A stretch of 64,000 bases of DNA from JBGOTP01 sp963717075 (lineage in GTDB: Bacteria > Acidobacteriota > Vicinamibacteria > Vicinamibacterales > CAVVIG01). A program made the translations under genes and the position numbers. The stretch's first letter is position 1; each line of letters begins with the position of its first letter. The stretch is taken from positions 124,001-188,000 of the forward strand of contig CAVQVI010000006.1 of the NCBI GenBank assembly GCA_963717075.1. The letters are read 5' to 3'. Positions 1 to 8,084 of this stretch are shown piece by piece. Below the pieces are notes generated by a model, which worked only from the letters and a program-made list of their open reading frames with translations, was not told the origin of the DNA and did not search any database.

Positions 1-387
1 CAGTGGGTCGCCGGCACCGATGCGGAATACCGGACGATCGCCCGGACGTTTCTGAGTGTCTTTCCGGAGACAACCGTGTGGATGAACGGCACGCTTCTCA
101 TTGGCACAATCGAGCCACTCGCACTGCGCCGGAGCGACTTCGAACGGAAGCTTCAGATTCCCGGTCGTGCCCAGGGTGCGCAGGATCTCGGTGCGAATAC
201 CTTCGACCAGCTGCTCGCGATGTATCGGGCCGGACCGGCTCAACTGCGCGCGTTCCTCGGCGCCGGTCCCATCCTCACCGACGATCGTCCGCTCATCGAG
301 TACTTCCTCAGTCTTCCCCGCGATCGCGACGCAGATCTGGAGCCTCTTCAGAAAAACGACGTGCGTCAACATGTGGTCGATGACTGA
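1..387 (+). CDS. spermidine synthase-like protein, C-terminal part (5' end outside window)
   Basis: The reading frame is open from base 1 to a TGA at 385-387 and gives the last 128 residues. The stretch T-D-D-R-P-L-I-E-Y near residue 97 is typical of the C-terminal end of polyamine aminopropyltransferase (spermidine synthase)-fold proteins, including the large membrane-fused versions common in environmental bacteria. The preceding segment (FLSVFPETTVWMNGTLLIG) fits the late strands of that fold. The catalytic N-terminal half is missing, so neither the substrate nor a membrane-fused form can be confirmed. The nearest downstream gene on the same strand starts 137 bases away. Confidence 0.6.
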   Translation, partial: QWVAGTDAEYRTIARTFLSVFPETTVWMNGTLLIGTIEPLALRRSDFERKLQIPGRAQGAQDLGANTFDQLLAMYRAGPAQLRAFLGAGPILTDDRPLIEYFLSLPRDRDADLEPLQKNDVRQHVVDD

Positions 388-524
388 GATAGGACTCGTG
401 TAAGTGGCTACTTACTAGCTGAGCTACTTTGACACGCCCACCGTCATCGCCTACGCTTGTTTCTCACGTTAGCAACCTTTCACCGATCGATATCATCGAA
501 GTCAAACCGAGGAGCGCAGAGACA

Positions 525-872
525 ATGGCAAGAAGCGGACGACGCGAGAAGGCGCTTGAAGGATTTGCCGAGGACTTAGGCCGGCTGCTCGGAACAGCGC
601 AAGCGAAAGCTCAGAGCTGGATAGGACAGCGGCGGACCATCGCGAAGCAGCTACAGGAAATTCGAGACACAGCCTCGAGGTTACTGGCCGAGCTCGCCAA
701 CGCATCGATGGCCAAACGCCGGGGCCGCCGGTCCGTGACGGCGGCACTCGACGGCGTGGTCGCGAATGTTCTGCGCCGCAAGCGGAAACTGTCGGCGAAG
801 GCGCGTAAAGCCATCTCCGACGCACAGAAACGCCGTTGGGCGGCTGTGCGAGCCGCAAGCGCAAAGAAATAG
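525..872 (+). CDS. small basic, possibly DNA-binding protein
   Basis: This encodes 115 residues rich in Arg, Lys and Ala. I chose the ATG at 525 because GAGGAG lies about 10 bases upstream; an in-frame start at 429 would lack a ribosome site. The N-terminal two thirds look helical and may form a coiled coil (residues about 15-60). The C-terminal tail has the pattern K-A-R-K-A-I-S-D-A-Q-K-R-R-W-A, a short Lys/Arg/Trp motif recurring at the ends of many small uncharacterised bacterial proteins, suggestive of nucleic-acid contact. No catalytic motif is visible. A histone-H1-like or nucleoid role is possible but is inference. Confidence 0.6.
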   Translation: MARSGRREKALEGFAEDLGRLLGTAQAKAQSWIGQRRTIAKQLQEIRDTASRLLAELANASMAKRRGRRSVTAALDGVVANVLRRKRKLSAKARKAISDAQKRRWAAVRAASAKK

Positions 873-1198
873 GGGCCCATCAATCCATCGCGACGTGGAA
901 CGCCGCTTGCGCGCTCGTCCGAGAAGTGGACACTACGAACCGACAGAGCCAATGGGATCGGGTCCAGCCTGCCGAAGCTGGTCGAGCGAGCCGTACAGGC
1001 TGGGGCGCCCGAAGCCAAGACGATACAGACCGCCGGAACCCCGCACCAGATCGGCATAGTTTGCAGCAGTTTGTATCTCCGGTTCCGCCGCATAGATGGA
1101 GTACAGCGTTCCAGACTGCATCTGCAGACAGCCAACCCAATGAAGCGGCCATAAAAGCGGCCAAACGACCGCCAGACAAGACCTTTGACATCTTCTGA
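873..1198. other. intergenic stretch without a supported gene
   Basis: Open frames exist on the minus strand (for example 880-1218), but they lack a ribosome site and run into the Fic promoter region. I see no RNA gene or repeat here. A minus-strand frame with a Tyr/Gly/Leu-rich stretch around 940-1090 could be a decayed gene fragment, but I recognise no family. Confidence 0.4.
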
Positions 1199-1216
1199 GT
1201 ATGCTTATATACATAC
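1199..1216. promoter_or_regulatory. inverted repeat GTATG-N8-CATAC, candidate operator of the Fic gene
   Basis: The 5-bp arms GTATG (1199-1203) and CATAC (1212-1216) flank an AT-rich core CTTATATA, in a region otherwise above 60% GC. The element ends five bases before the ATG at 1221. The Fic protein has a C-terminal winged-helix-like segment, so autoregulation through this site is plausible but is inference. Confidence 0.4.
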
Positions 1217-1220
1217 ACTT

Positions 1221-2456
1221 ATGAGCGGATCGGCAGAGGAAATCAAACCGGACACGGAAGCGGTCGAAGACAGGGGCGAAGGAACGGCGGAGATGGAACC
1301 TCTGCTGCTGTCGGATGGCTCTCAGCACCGTCCGGCGCTCAGCGATATGGCTGTCGAACTGGCGGCCACGTCGGCAGGGTTTCGCCGCAGCCTTCCATCC
1401 GGCGTCATGAAGGCGCTGGCGGATCTGGTCCGCGCGATGAACTGCTATTACTCCAACCTGATCGAGGGTCACGATACGCATCCGGTCGACATCGAACGCG
1501 CGCTCAAGAACGACTACAGCGCGGATCCGGTCAAACGCATGCTGCAGCTTGAAGCAAAGGCGCACGTTGCTGTCCAGAGCTGGATCGACCAAGGAGGGTT
1601 AACAGGCAAGGCGGTGACGGCCGCAGCCATCTGCGAAATTCACCGCCGGTTCGGTGAGCTCCTGCCTCCCGAACTTCTCAAGGTCACGAATCCAGATACA
1701 GGCGAAGAACTGCAACTCATTCCGGGCGAAATTCGCAGGCGCGATGTGAAGGTCGGACGGCATTTCCCGGTCAGTCCAGGCGCAGTGCCGCGTTTTCTTG
1801 AACGGTTGGAGAAGGTCTATGCGGGTCTCGGACGTTCCGAGACCATTCTGGCGGCGGCGGCCGGGCATCACCGCGTGCTGTGGATTCACCCTTTCCTTGA
1901 CGGCAACGGGCGTGTGGCGCGTCTGCTGTCGCATGCCGTTCTGCTCGAGTCTCTTCAGACGGGCGGTGTCTGGTCGGTTGCCCGTGGCCTTGCGCGCGCG
2001 GAGGGCAGGTACAAAAGGCATTTGATCGACTGTGACGGGCCGCGGCGCAACGATCTCGATGGCCGCGGGAATCTAAGCGAAGAAGCGCTCGCCGAATTCA
2101 CCACCTTCTTCCTCGAAACATGTCTCGACCAGGTGCGCTTCATGGAAAGTCTGGTGCAGCCGGACCGTCTGCGGGATCGCATTCTGATCTGGGTCGAGGA
2201 AGAAGTGCGGGCAGATAGTTTGCCGACCAAGTCGGGAAAGATTCTGGAAGCGGTCCTGTATCGCGGCGAGTTGCCGCGCGGCGATGTCCCGGCGGTGCTG
2301 GACACCAGCGAGCGAAGCGCGCGGCGTGTCGTTTCAGCGTTGCTGGAGCGCGGGGTTCTCGTTTCGGAAAGCTCCCGGGCTCCTCTATTTCTTGCCTTTC
2401 CCGCGGCCTTGGCCCCGCGATGGATGCCGGGATTGTTTCCCGAGAAGGCCGGGTAG
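1221..2456 (+). CDS. Fic family protein (probable AMPylator) with C-terminal winged helix
   Basis: This is a 411-residue Fic-domain protein; the family usually transfers AMP from ATP to a hydroxyl side chain of a target protein. The catalytic motif H-P-F-L-D-G-N-G-R-V-A-R lies near residues 222-233 and matches HPFx(D/E)GNGRxxR completely. An inhibitory motif S-N-L-I-E-G lies near residue 78, N-terminal to the Fic core, as in class II Fic enzymes that are self-inhibited by the Glu. After the core, residues about 335-400 look like a winged-helix domain with a Ser-Glu-Arg-Ser recognition helix. I start at ATG 1221; an upstream in-frame TTG at 1185 would cover the palindrome at 1199-1216. No antitoxin gene is adjacent, as expected for the self-inhibited class. 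Confidence 0.88.
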   Translation: MSGSAEEIKPDTEAVEDRGEGTAEMEPLLLSDGSQHRPALSDMAVELAATSAGFRRSLPSGVMKALADLVRAMNCYYSNLIEGHDTHPVDIERALKNDYSADPVKRMLQLEAKAHVAVQSWIDQGGLTGKAVTAAAICEIHRRFGELLPPELLKVTNPDTGEELQLIPGEIRRRDVKVGRHFPVSPGAVPRFLERLEKVYAGLGRSETILAAAAGHHRVLWIHPFLDGNGRVARLLSHAVLLESLQTGGVWSVARGLARAEGRYKRHLIDCDGPRRNDLDGRGNLSEEALAEFTTFFLETCLDQVRFMESLVQPDRLRDRILIWVEEEVRADSLPTKSGKILEAVLYRGELPRGDVPAVLDTSERSARRVVSALLERGVLVSESSRAPLFLAFPAALAPRWMPGLFPEKAG

Positions 2457-2581
2457 ACAATGCGCGCTTTGATCGGAGCCCGCAAACCCTGTGGCGATGT
2501 GAATGCGTTCGGCCAAGTGTTACCTATATGCTCGGCGGAATGAACTGTCCCATGTGACCGGAATAGACCGAGTGTGGCTGG

Positions 2582-2655
2582 TGCGCCCTGCAGGACTCGA
2601 ACCTGCGACCTCCTGGTTCGTAGCCAGACGCTCTATCCAACTGAGCTAAGGGCGC
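2582..2655 (-). tRNA. tRNA-Arg (anticodon ACG)
   Basis: Read on the minus strand, the 7-bp acceptor stem GCGCCCT/AGGGCGC pairs perfectly with discriminator A. The D arm contains AGCTCAGTTGGATAGAGC, the anticodon stem TCTGG/CCAGG holds the loop CTACGAA (anticodon ACG), and the T arm is GCAGG-TTCGAAT-CCTGC. The 3' CCA is not encoded. The anticodon A34 would be deaminated to inosine by TadA to read CGU/CGC/CGA. Confidence 0.97.
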
Positions 2656-2823
2656 TTCCGACAGAGGGAACATGTGAGTCTATCACGGGGCCGCCGCCTC
2701 ACGACAACTCGCAGCGACGGGTCGTGTCTCAGACGGACGCGGCACTACGTGGCATCGGTCGTGAGGGAATGGCTGATGAGGGCGCGCGCCCGAACGCCCG
2801 CGACGTCATGACGCCGCTGCCGC

Positions 2824-2829
2824 TACAAT
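2824..2829 (+). promoter_or_regulatory. -10 box TACAAT seven bases before the moaB ATG
   Basis: TACAAT is followed by only seven bases (CTCCCTC type, no Shine-Dalgarno) before ATG 2837. Initiation about 7 bases after a -10 box would place the transcript start at or beside the start codon, giving a leaderless mRNA. No clear -35 hexamer is visible. Confidence 0.45.
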
Positions 2830-2836
2830 CTCCCTC

Positions 2837-3349
2837 ATGAGCCACGTCGAGCACAAGGCCGGTGCGCCACACGCGGTCCGATGCTTCGTCGTCACTGTCA
2901 GCGATACTCGAACCGACGCCACCGACTCGAGCGGACGCGCCATCGTCGATCTGCTGACGGGCACTGGACACCAGATTTCCGGGCGAACCATCGTCAAGGA
3001 CGACCCGGCGATCGTACGCGGCACGATTGAGCGACAGCTGGCAACGCCAGTAGAGACCGGGCCCCAGGTCATCATCATCACAGGTGGTACCGGCATCACG
3101 TCGCGGGACAATACATTCGAAGCGGTGGGCACGCTCCTCGACAAACGGCTCGAGGGCTTTGGTGAACTTTTTCGAATGTTGAGTTACGAACAGATCGGGC
3201 CGGCCGCGATGATGAGTCGCGCAACAGCAGGTCTCGCCGCCGGGAGAGTCGTCGTCTCCCTGCCGGGATCCGAAGCCGCTGTGCGACTGGCGATGGAGAA
3301 GCTGCTGCTCCCTGAGTTGGGGCATCTGGTGCAACAGGCGATGAAGTAG
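2837..3349 (+). CDS. moaB: MoaB/MogA-type molybdopterin adenylyltransferase
   Basis: This 170-residue protein belongs to the MoaB/MogA family, which adenylylates molybdopterin with ATP before metal insertion in molybdenum cofactor synthesis. The MPT-binding loop reads I-I-T-G-G-T-G-I-T-S-R-D-N-T near residues 78-92, matching GGTG(x)3RD, followed by the conserved Glu-Ala and by F-G-E-L-F-R about 20 residues on. S-L-P-G-S appears near residue 148. Length is normal. It is followed 43 bases later by moeA, separated by a hairpin repeat. MoaB and MogA are hard to tell apart by sequence; pairing with moeA fits either. The gene probably starts without a leader (TACAAT at 2824). Confidence 0.9.
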   Translation: MSHVEHKAGAPHAVRCFVVTVSDTRTDATDSSGRAIVDLLTGTGHQISGRTIVKDDPAIVRGTIERQLATPVETGPQVIIITGGTGITSRDNTFEAVGTLLDKRLEGFGELFRMLSYEQIGPAAMMSRATAGLAAGRVVVSLPGSEAAVRLAMEKLLLPELGHLVQQAMK

Positions 3350-3357
3350 TTCCGAGA

Positions 3358-3382
3358 GCCCGACCGGATGGTCGGGCCCACG
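3358..3382 (+). repeat. REP-like palindrome between moaB and moeA
   Basis: The 8-bp stem GCCCGACC/GGTCGGGC closes a GGAT loop and is followed by CCACG. It is a diverged member of the dispersed family (stem followed by CCTACG) seen at 28, 31, 37, 39, 45 and 47 kb. It begins 8 bases after the moaB stop codon. Confidence 0.75.
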
Positions 3383-3392
3383 ATTCCTGGCT

Positions 3393-4601
3393 ATGCGACC
3401 ATTCACATCGACGATTTCCATCGACGAGGCGCGGCGTCGGCTCGTGGACAACGTGCGGCCGATTGAGCGAATCGAGCGCGTCGCGCTCGGTGAGGCCACG
3501 GGGCGTGTCGCGGCTGCCGACGTCGTCTCCTCGATCGCCGTTCCTCCATTTGCACGTTCCGTGGTAGACGGCTATGCGGTGGTAGCAACCGACACGACAG
3601 GCGCCAGTTCGGCTACACCGATCGCGCTGCAGATCGTCGAACATCTCTACACGGGCCAGACACCGCGCGAGTCGGTTGTCCCCGGCGCCTGCGCCGAGAT
3701 CGCAACCGGGGCACCCGTGCCAGAGGGCGCCGACGCGGTGGTCATGGTTGAAAACACGATGCCGGCCGGAGTCGGCGCTGTGAACGTCCTCGCACCAGTT
3801 CCCTCGGGACAGAACATCGGGCGGCGAGCAGCGGACATCTCCCCGGGCGATCTTGTCGTGCGGCGTGGGGACGTGCTCAATCCCAGCCGGATCGGCGCGC
3901 TTGCCGCAGTGGGGTGCGCCGAGTGCGATGTGTACGCGCGGCCGAGCGTGGCGGTCCTCTCGACAGGCAACGAAGTCATCGACCCGGGCGTGCCGCTTGG
4001 CCGCGCGCAGATCTACGACGTCAACCGCTTCACCCTGGGCGCGGTCATCACGGCGCATGGCGGTATCCCGCAGCCTCATCGGCCGGTCCATGACGCGGTC
4101 GCGGCCCTTGGCTCGGCACTCGACGCCTGTCTGGCGGCCGACATCATCGTGTTTTCGGGGGGAAGCTCCGTCGGGGAACGCGATCTGATCGTCGATGTCG
4201 TGGCGTCGCGAGGCCGAATGATCTTTCACGGCATCGCCGTGAAGCCTGGAATGCCGACGGCCTTTGCGCTCATCGGGGACACACCCTTCTTCGGCATGCC
4301 GGGCAACCCGACATCGTGCCTGTCGAATGCGTACATCCTGTTGGCGCCATTTCTGCGCGCGACAGCCCGCCTGCCAACCTTTGTACCTCGCACCATGCGT
4401 GCTGCGCTTGGGAAGCGGATTGCGTCGCCGGCGGGGCGCCATCAGTTCTACACGGTCAGGCTACGCGACGGCAGCGCGCTCCCCGCGTTCAAGGGTTCCG
4501 GCGAGATTACCAGCCTGTCTCAGGCGGATGGCTACATCGAGATTCCGGCCGATCAGACGGGCGTCGAAGAGGGCGCCGTCGTGGAAGTCACGCTGTTCTG
4601 A
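3393..4601 (+). CDS. moeA: molybdopterin molybdenumtransferase MoeA
   Basis: This 402-residue protein matches MoeA, which inserts molybdate into adenylylated molybdopterin. The N-terminal region carries P-F-A-R-S-V-V-D-G-Y-A-V near residues 51-62, the usual substrate-binding signature of domains I/II (a change from the common SAMDG form). The MPT-binding domain shows V-L-S-T-G-N-E near residue 188 and S-G-G-S-S-V-G-E-R-D near 253-262. F-G-M-P-G-N-P-T-S is near 299. The C-terminal beta-barrel domain IV is present. It follows moaB on the same strand, so the two probably form a cofactor unit interrupted by the hairpin at 3358. Confidence 0.94.
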   Translation: MRPFTSTISIDEARRRLVDNVRPIERIERVALGEATGRVAAADVVSSIAVPPFARSVVDGYAVVATDTTGASSATPIALQIVEHLYTGQTPRESVVPGACAEIATGAPVPEGADAVVMVENTMPAGVGAVNVLAPVPSGQNIGRRAADISPGDLVVRRGDVLNPSRIGALAAVGCAECDVYARPSVAVLSTGNEVIDPGVPLGRAQIYDVNRFTLGAVITAHGGIPQPHRPVHDAVAALGSALDACLAADIIVFSGGSSVGERDLIVDVVASRGRMIFHGIAVKPGMPTAFALIGDTPFFGMPGNPTSCLSNAYILLAPFLRATARLPTFVPRTMRAALGKRIASPAGRHQFYTVRLRDGSALPAFKGSGEITSLSQADGYIEIPADQTGVEEGAVVEVTLF

Positions 4602-4692
4602 GCCGCGTGTCGAGCGCCAGGGGTGGGCTCTTGCGCGACGAAGAAGATAAGCCTGAGAGCGGCGTGGCTTCCGCACGCGGCGCGCGGGCCGA

Positions 4693-5157
4693 CTAGCGGC
4701 GTCCGATGCGGCGCTCGTACTCCTGCTCGAGCACATCGGCTGTGTGGAGATCGAAGCCCGCCGCGGCTCGCGGGTAGGCGCCGCGGAATTCGGTGTGGCA
4801 GCGGTAGCAGACGGTCACGAGATCGAGGAAGCGGTACACCACAAAATCCAGCAGCGCGGCGACAGCGAGCACCGCGTATGCGAGAAAGTCGAGCTTGTAC
4901 CAGTACAACACGGCGCTGATGAGCGCGGCGGCCGCCACGGCGGCGACGCCCACCTTCGGATCGAAATCCTTACGAACATAGAAATCGGGTCCGGAGCATA
5001 CGGGGCATCGGTCGACCGATTGGCCCGAACGAACCGCGTCAGACAGGTCCAGCGGAATCTCACGACCGCAGCCACCGCATGCGATGACGGCGTCGGCGTC
5101 GGCCGCCTGAATCGGCAGACCGGCACCGCAGTTCGCACACTTCGCGAGAATCCGCAT
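4693..5157 (-). CDS. zinc-ribbon membrane protein, unknown function
   Basis: This is a 154-residue protein. The N-terminus has C-A-N-C-G (residues 7-11) and C-G-G-C-G (27-31), consistent with one zinc ribbon; a further C-P-V-C follows near residue 51 and C-Y-R-C-H near 117. Two hydrophobic helices lie at about 69-88 and 90-110. The C-terminal tail has Y-P-R-A-A-A-G-F-D-L-H-T-A-D-V-L-E-Q-E. It starts 10 bases downstream of the dehydrogenase at 5168-6169, so the two are probably co-transcribed. I recognise no named family; a small membrane-anchored metal-binding protein is as far as the sequence goes. Confidence 0.7.
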   Translation of the reverse strand: MRILAKCANCGAGLPIQAADADAVIACGGCGREIPLDLSDAVRSGQSVDRCPVCSGPDFYVRKDFDPKVGVAAVAAAALISAVLYWYKLDFLAYAVLAVAALLDFVVYRFLDLVTVCYRCHTEFRGAYPRAAAGFDLHTADVLEQEYERRIGRR

Positions 5158-5167
5158 CGTCTCGAGA

Positions 5168-6169
5168 CTATTTTCCAGGAAAGAACGACGGCAGCGTGAG
5201 ATCGCGCATGGTATGGAGGCCCGGCGTGGCAGCGAGCACCTTCGGAATCGCGTTCACGACCAGCGAGGCCGTGGCCACATCTCCGTGAATGCCACCGGCG
5301 ATCTTCATCGACAGCTTCGGCGACCCATCGATCTCGACGGCATCGTATGCCTCGGGTGCGCCAAGGTACGCCTCGAAATGCAGACGGATCGTCGGCGCTC
5401 CCTTCCGATAGCCGACACCATCCTGAATGAGGCCGCACACGTACCCCGGGTCGACAGCAAGGAACTCGCTCGAAATCGTCACCGTGGCGAGCTTCGGCTG
5501 AATCTCGTCGGTGATTCGATCGAGCGTCCACCCGAGCGCATCCGCGATCATGGCGATGGACTCGGTCAACCCGACGTGGCGGATCGTCCCCGCCTCGACA
5601 TTGCGGTGAAACTGCTCGGTGGTCAGGCCGGCCCCGATCTTCTGCTGGAACGGCAGCCGGCGCACCCGCGCATCCTGCACACGGCTTACGAGAACGCGAT
5701 CGACTCGCTCGCACACCGCCGTCAGCATGATCGGAAGCGCGTCCATGGCGAACCCCGGGTTCACGCCGGTACCGAGCACCGCGACCTTTGCCTTCCTGGC
5801 CCACGCCTGAATCTGCCGGGCCTGACGGACATGCGTGTACGTCGGATACGACAGTTCCTCGGTCGTGGACACCACGGGCGTCTTCGACTTGAGAATCGTC
5901 TCGAGATCGGGCATCACGGCCTTGATTGAGGAGCTCGTGCAATGCAAGACGACGTCTGGCTTCGCGCCTTTGATCGCCTTGGCCGCGTTGTTCTGAACCT
6001 TCAGACCGAGACGCTCGTTGAGCCCCGCGACATCGCCGAGATCACGGCCGACGATCGTGGGATCGACGTCGATGCCCCCGACGATCTTGAAACCAGGCCG
6101 CGCGGCAATCTGCCTGGCAACAGCGGCACCGATCGGTCCAAGACCGAAGTGCATCACTCGAATGGGCAT
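5168..6169 (-). CDS. NAD(P)-dependent dehydrogenase, dihydrodipicolinate reductase / 2,4-diaminopentanoate dehydrogenase-like
   Basis: This is a 333-residue Rossmann-fold oxidoreductase starting M-P-I-R-V-M-H-F-G-L-G-P-I-G, so the dinucleotide loop GxGxxG is at residues 9-14. Spacing to the conserved L-H-C-T-S-S near residue 77, a P-V-V-S-T-T-E-E-L segment near 96 and G-T-G-V-N-P-G-F near 125 match the dihydrodipicolinate-reductase-like superfamily, closest in size and motif to 2,4-diaminopentanoate dehydrogenases of amino-acid catabolism. No neighbouring ornithine or lysine pathway genes are present, so the substrate is open. TATAAT on the minus strand (6179-6184) lies nine bases before the ATG. 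It shares a 45-base divergent region with the membrane protein at 6215. Confidence 0.8.
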   Translation of the reverse strand: MPIRVMHFGLGPIGAAVARQIAARPGFKIVGGIDVDPTIVGRDLGDVAGLNERLGLKVQNNAAKAIKGAKPDVVLHCTSSSIKAVMPDLETILKSKTPVVSTTEELSYPTYTHVRQARQIQAWARKAKVAVLGTGVNPGFAMDALPIMLTAVCERVDRVLVSRVQDARVRRLPFQQKIGAGLTTEQFHRNVEAGTIRHVGLTESIAMIADALGWTLDRITDEIQPKLATVTISSEFLAVDPGYVCGLIQDGVGYRKGAPTIRLHFEAYLGAPEAYDAVEIDGSPKLSMKIAGGIHGDVATASLVVNAIPKVLAATPGLHTMRDLTLPSFFPGK

Positions 6170-6214
6170 GACCCGCAAATTATAGCGCGACGGATGGTGG
6201 TACCATCGGCGTCC

Positions 6215-7136
6215 ATGTGGAACGCTTGGCGAGACGGCGTCCGGCGCGTCAACCGCGCACCCGCCGTGCTCGCCGCTGTCTGGCTCGTGACCGCGCTCCT
6301 CGCCTGGCCGATCGCGATGTCGAGCCGCATCGACTTCTCGCTGGGTCTGCACGGTTCTGGTGTCCCGCTCGGTTTCGGCGCGCGCCTCCTGCGCGAGTTG
6401 CGCGAACAGACCGTCGATCGAAGCGCGGAGTTCGGCGGGGGCATCGCGCAGATCGCGAGCGAACTGGGTGCGTTCATCGACTATGAGAGCCGCTGGATGG
6501 TCTCTCTCACGGCGTCGTATCCGTTTCTGGCATTCTGCGTCCTCGCGTCCGGCGGCATCATTGACCGCTACGCGAGAGAGCGTCCCACCGGAACGCACGG
6601 CGTGAGCGCAGTATCAGGAACGTTCTTCTTCAGGTTCCTGCGCCTTGGCGTGCTGATGGCGCTCGCCTATGCCATCTGCTTCAAGGCGGTTGGCCGGTGG
6701 CCCGGAGCCCTGGCCGCCGTGCTGGCTGCCTTCAACCTCCTGTTCGACTACGCTCAGGTTCGAGCGGTCGTGGAGGATCGACGCAGTATGATCGGGGCCC
6801 TTCGCGCCGCGCTGTCCTTCATCCGCCGGAACTGGATTGCGGCCCTCGGCGTGTACGCGCCTCGACTGGGCGATGCTGGCTGCCATCACCGCGGTGTATG
6901 TGGCGCTCGGCCCAGGCATGGGTTTCCGGTTCGGCCCGGACCGGCCGGTCGCGTGGACCATCGCTCTCTGGATCGCGATCAACCAACTCTACGTCGTGGC
7001 GCGCTTGTGGGCCAAGCTCGTGTTCTGGGCATCGGCCACGGCGCTCTTCCAAAGCCGTCTTGCCCATGCGGGATACGTCTCGAGGCCCCTTCCTGTCTGG
7101 CCAGACTCGCCCAGCGCGGAAGCGATTGGCAACTGA
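6215..7136 (+). CDS. multi-pass membrane protein, unknown function, with one frameshift near 6857
   Basis: The product is about 307 residues once one extra base is skipped near 6857. Up to residue 213 the frame reads ...R-N-W-I-A-A-L-G-V-Y; after skipping one G it continues R-L-D-W-A-M-L-A-A-I-T-A-V in the next frame to the TGA ending at 7136. About five to six hydrophobic helices are visible (around residues 14-32, 105-123, 146-165, 168-186, 213-231 and 245-275), with a soluble stretch between helix 1 and 2. It resembles the loosely defined bacterial integral membrane proteins of unknown role near signalling genes; no catalytic motif is evident. TACCAT at 6201-6206 lies eight bases before the ATG. 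The frameshift may be a sequencing error. Confidence 0.65.
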
Positions 7137-7154
7137 TCGCGAATGCTCGCAGCG

Positions 7155-7240
7155 GTGGCTGTCGGCGCTCAGTTGCCGAGCCGGCGGCTATCCAGACATC
7201 GGTCTTGTGTGAAAACTGAACGCTGAGCGCCGGCAGCCAC
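7155..7240. terminator. long inverted repeat between convergent genes, probable bidirectional terminator
   Basis: The arms GTGGCTGTCGGCGCTCAG (7155-7172) and CTGAGCGCCGGCAGCCAC (7223-7240) pair over 18 bp with one mismatch, around a 50-base loop. The element fills the gap between the ends of the convergent membrane-protein and response-regulator genes. There is no adjacent U run, so a Rho-independent terminator is possible but not classical. Confidence 0.5.
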
Positions 7241-7246
7241 TGCCCC

Positions 7247-7975
7247 CTACACATCGCTGAACTTGTACCCCACTCCCCAGACGGTGAGTACGTAGTAGGG
7301 GCTCGCCGGATCCGCTTCGATACGTCGACGAAGGCGCTTGACAAGCGTATCCACACTGCGAACGGTGACGTACGTGTCTCCCCGCCAGATCTTGGCGAGC
7401 AGCGCCTCGCGGGTGAAGACAATGCCCGCGTTCGTGGCCAACAGGTGAAGCAGTCGAAACTCCTGGTCGGTCAACTCGGTGTCGCGCCCTCGTACGTGCA
7501 CGCGCCGTTTCGGCACATCGATTTCAATGCCTTGAATCCGCACGATGCCAGCCTTGAAACTCGCGGCCCCCGTCAGCGTCGAGCTCACGGATTGCCGCGG
7601 CCTCCGCAGCAAGGCCCGCACGCGCGCGACCAGCTCACGAACGCCAAACGGCTTGGCCAGGTAGTCGTCCGCACCGCTTTCGAGACCGACGACCTTGTCG
7701 GCCTCGTCACGGCGTGCAGTGAGCATGAGGATCGGGACGTCCCGGTTGATCTGACCGTTTCGGATGGCACGGCAGAGCGAGAGCCCGTCCAGACCGGGCA
7801 GCATCACGTCGAGCACAATGAGATCGAAACGCTCCGACTCGGCCAGTTCCAGCGCCTGCCGGCCGTCGCCCACACCATCGCACGTGTACCCCTCGTGACC
7901 GAGGTGCAGGCACACCAGTTCTCTAATGTGAGGCTCGTCTTCGACGACCAGTACGCGAGTGCCAACGCCTGTCAT
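7247..7975 (-). CDS. OmpR/PhoB-family response regulator
   Basis: This is a 242-residue two-domain regulator. The receiver domain has acidic residues E-D-E at 12-14, the phospho-acceptor Asp56 in L-I-V-L-D-V-M-L, conserved Thr near 86 and Lys108 in L-A-K-P-F. The C-terminal winged helix (about residues 150-240) has the OmpR pattern D-T-E-L-T-D-Q-E-F-R-L-L and the recognition helix T-V-R-S-V-D-T-L-V-K-R-L-R-R-R, ending with V-W-G-V-G-Y-K-F. I chose ATG 7975 rather than an upstream TTG at 8023. No histidine kinase gene is in the window. It is divergent from a Spy/CpxP-like gene, with 109 bases between starts, as CpxR and CpxP are in enterobacteria, so it may control envelope stress. Confidence 0.93.
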   Translation of the reverse strand: MTGVGTRVLVVEDEPHIRELVCLHLGHEGYTCDGVGDGRQALELAESERFDLIVLDVMLPGLDGLSLCRAIRNGQINRDVPILMLTARRDEADKVVGLESGADDYLAKPFGVRELVARVRALLRRPRQSVSSTLTGAASFKAGIVRIQGIEIDVPKRRVHVRGRDTELTDQEFRLLHLLATNAGIVFTREALLAKIWRGDTYVTVRSVDTLVKRLRRRIEADPASPYYVLTVWGVGYKFSDV

Positions 7976-8084
7976 GGTTTTTTCACCAGCTGACCATCGC
8001 TCCGCCACACCTGGTCGGTCCAATCATGTGAGGAAAGCCACATACCGGCCGTTCGCCATCGAACGGCGCTCAAGGAGGAGGAAC

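Noticed and set aside
880..1218. Minus-strand frame upstream of the Fic gene that gives a plausible-looking Leu/Tyr/Gly stretch.
   Set aside because: No start signal and no family recognised; it also overlaps the candidate Fic operator.
3096..4442. 448-residue minus-strand open frame opposite moeA and moaB.
   Set aside because: High-GC shadow frame; the plus strand codes for conserved molybdenum cofactor proteins.
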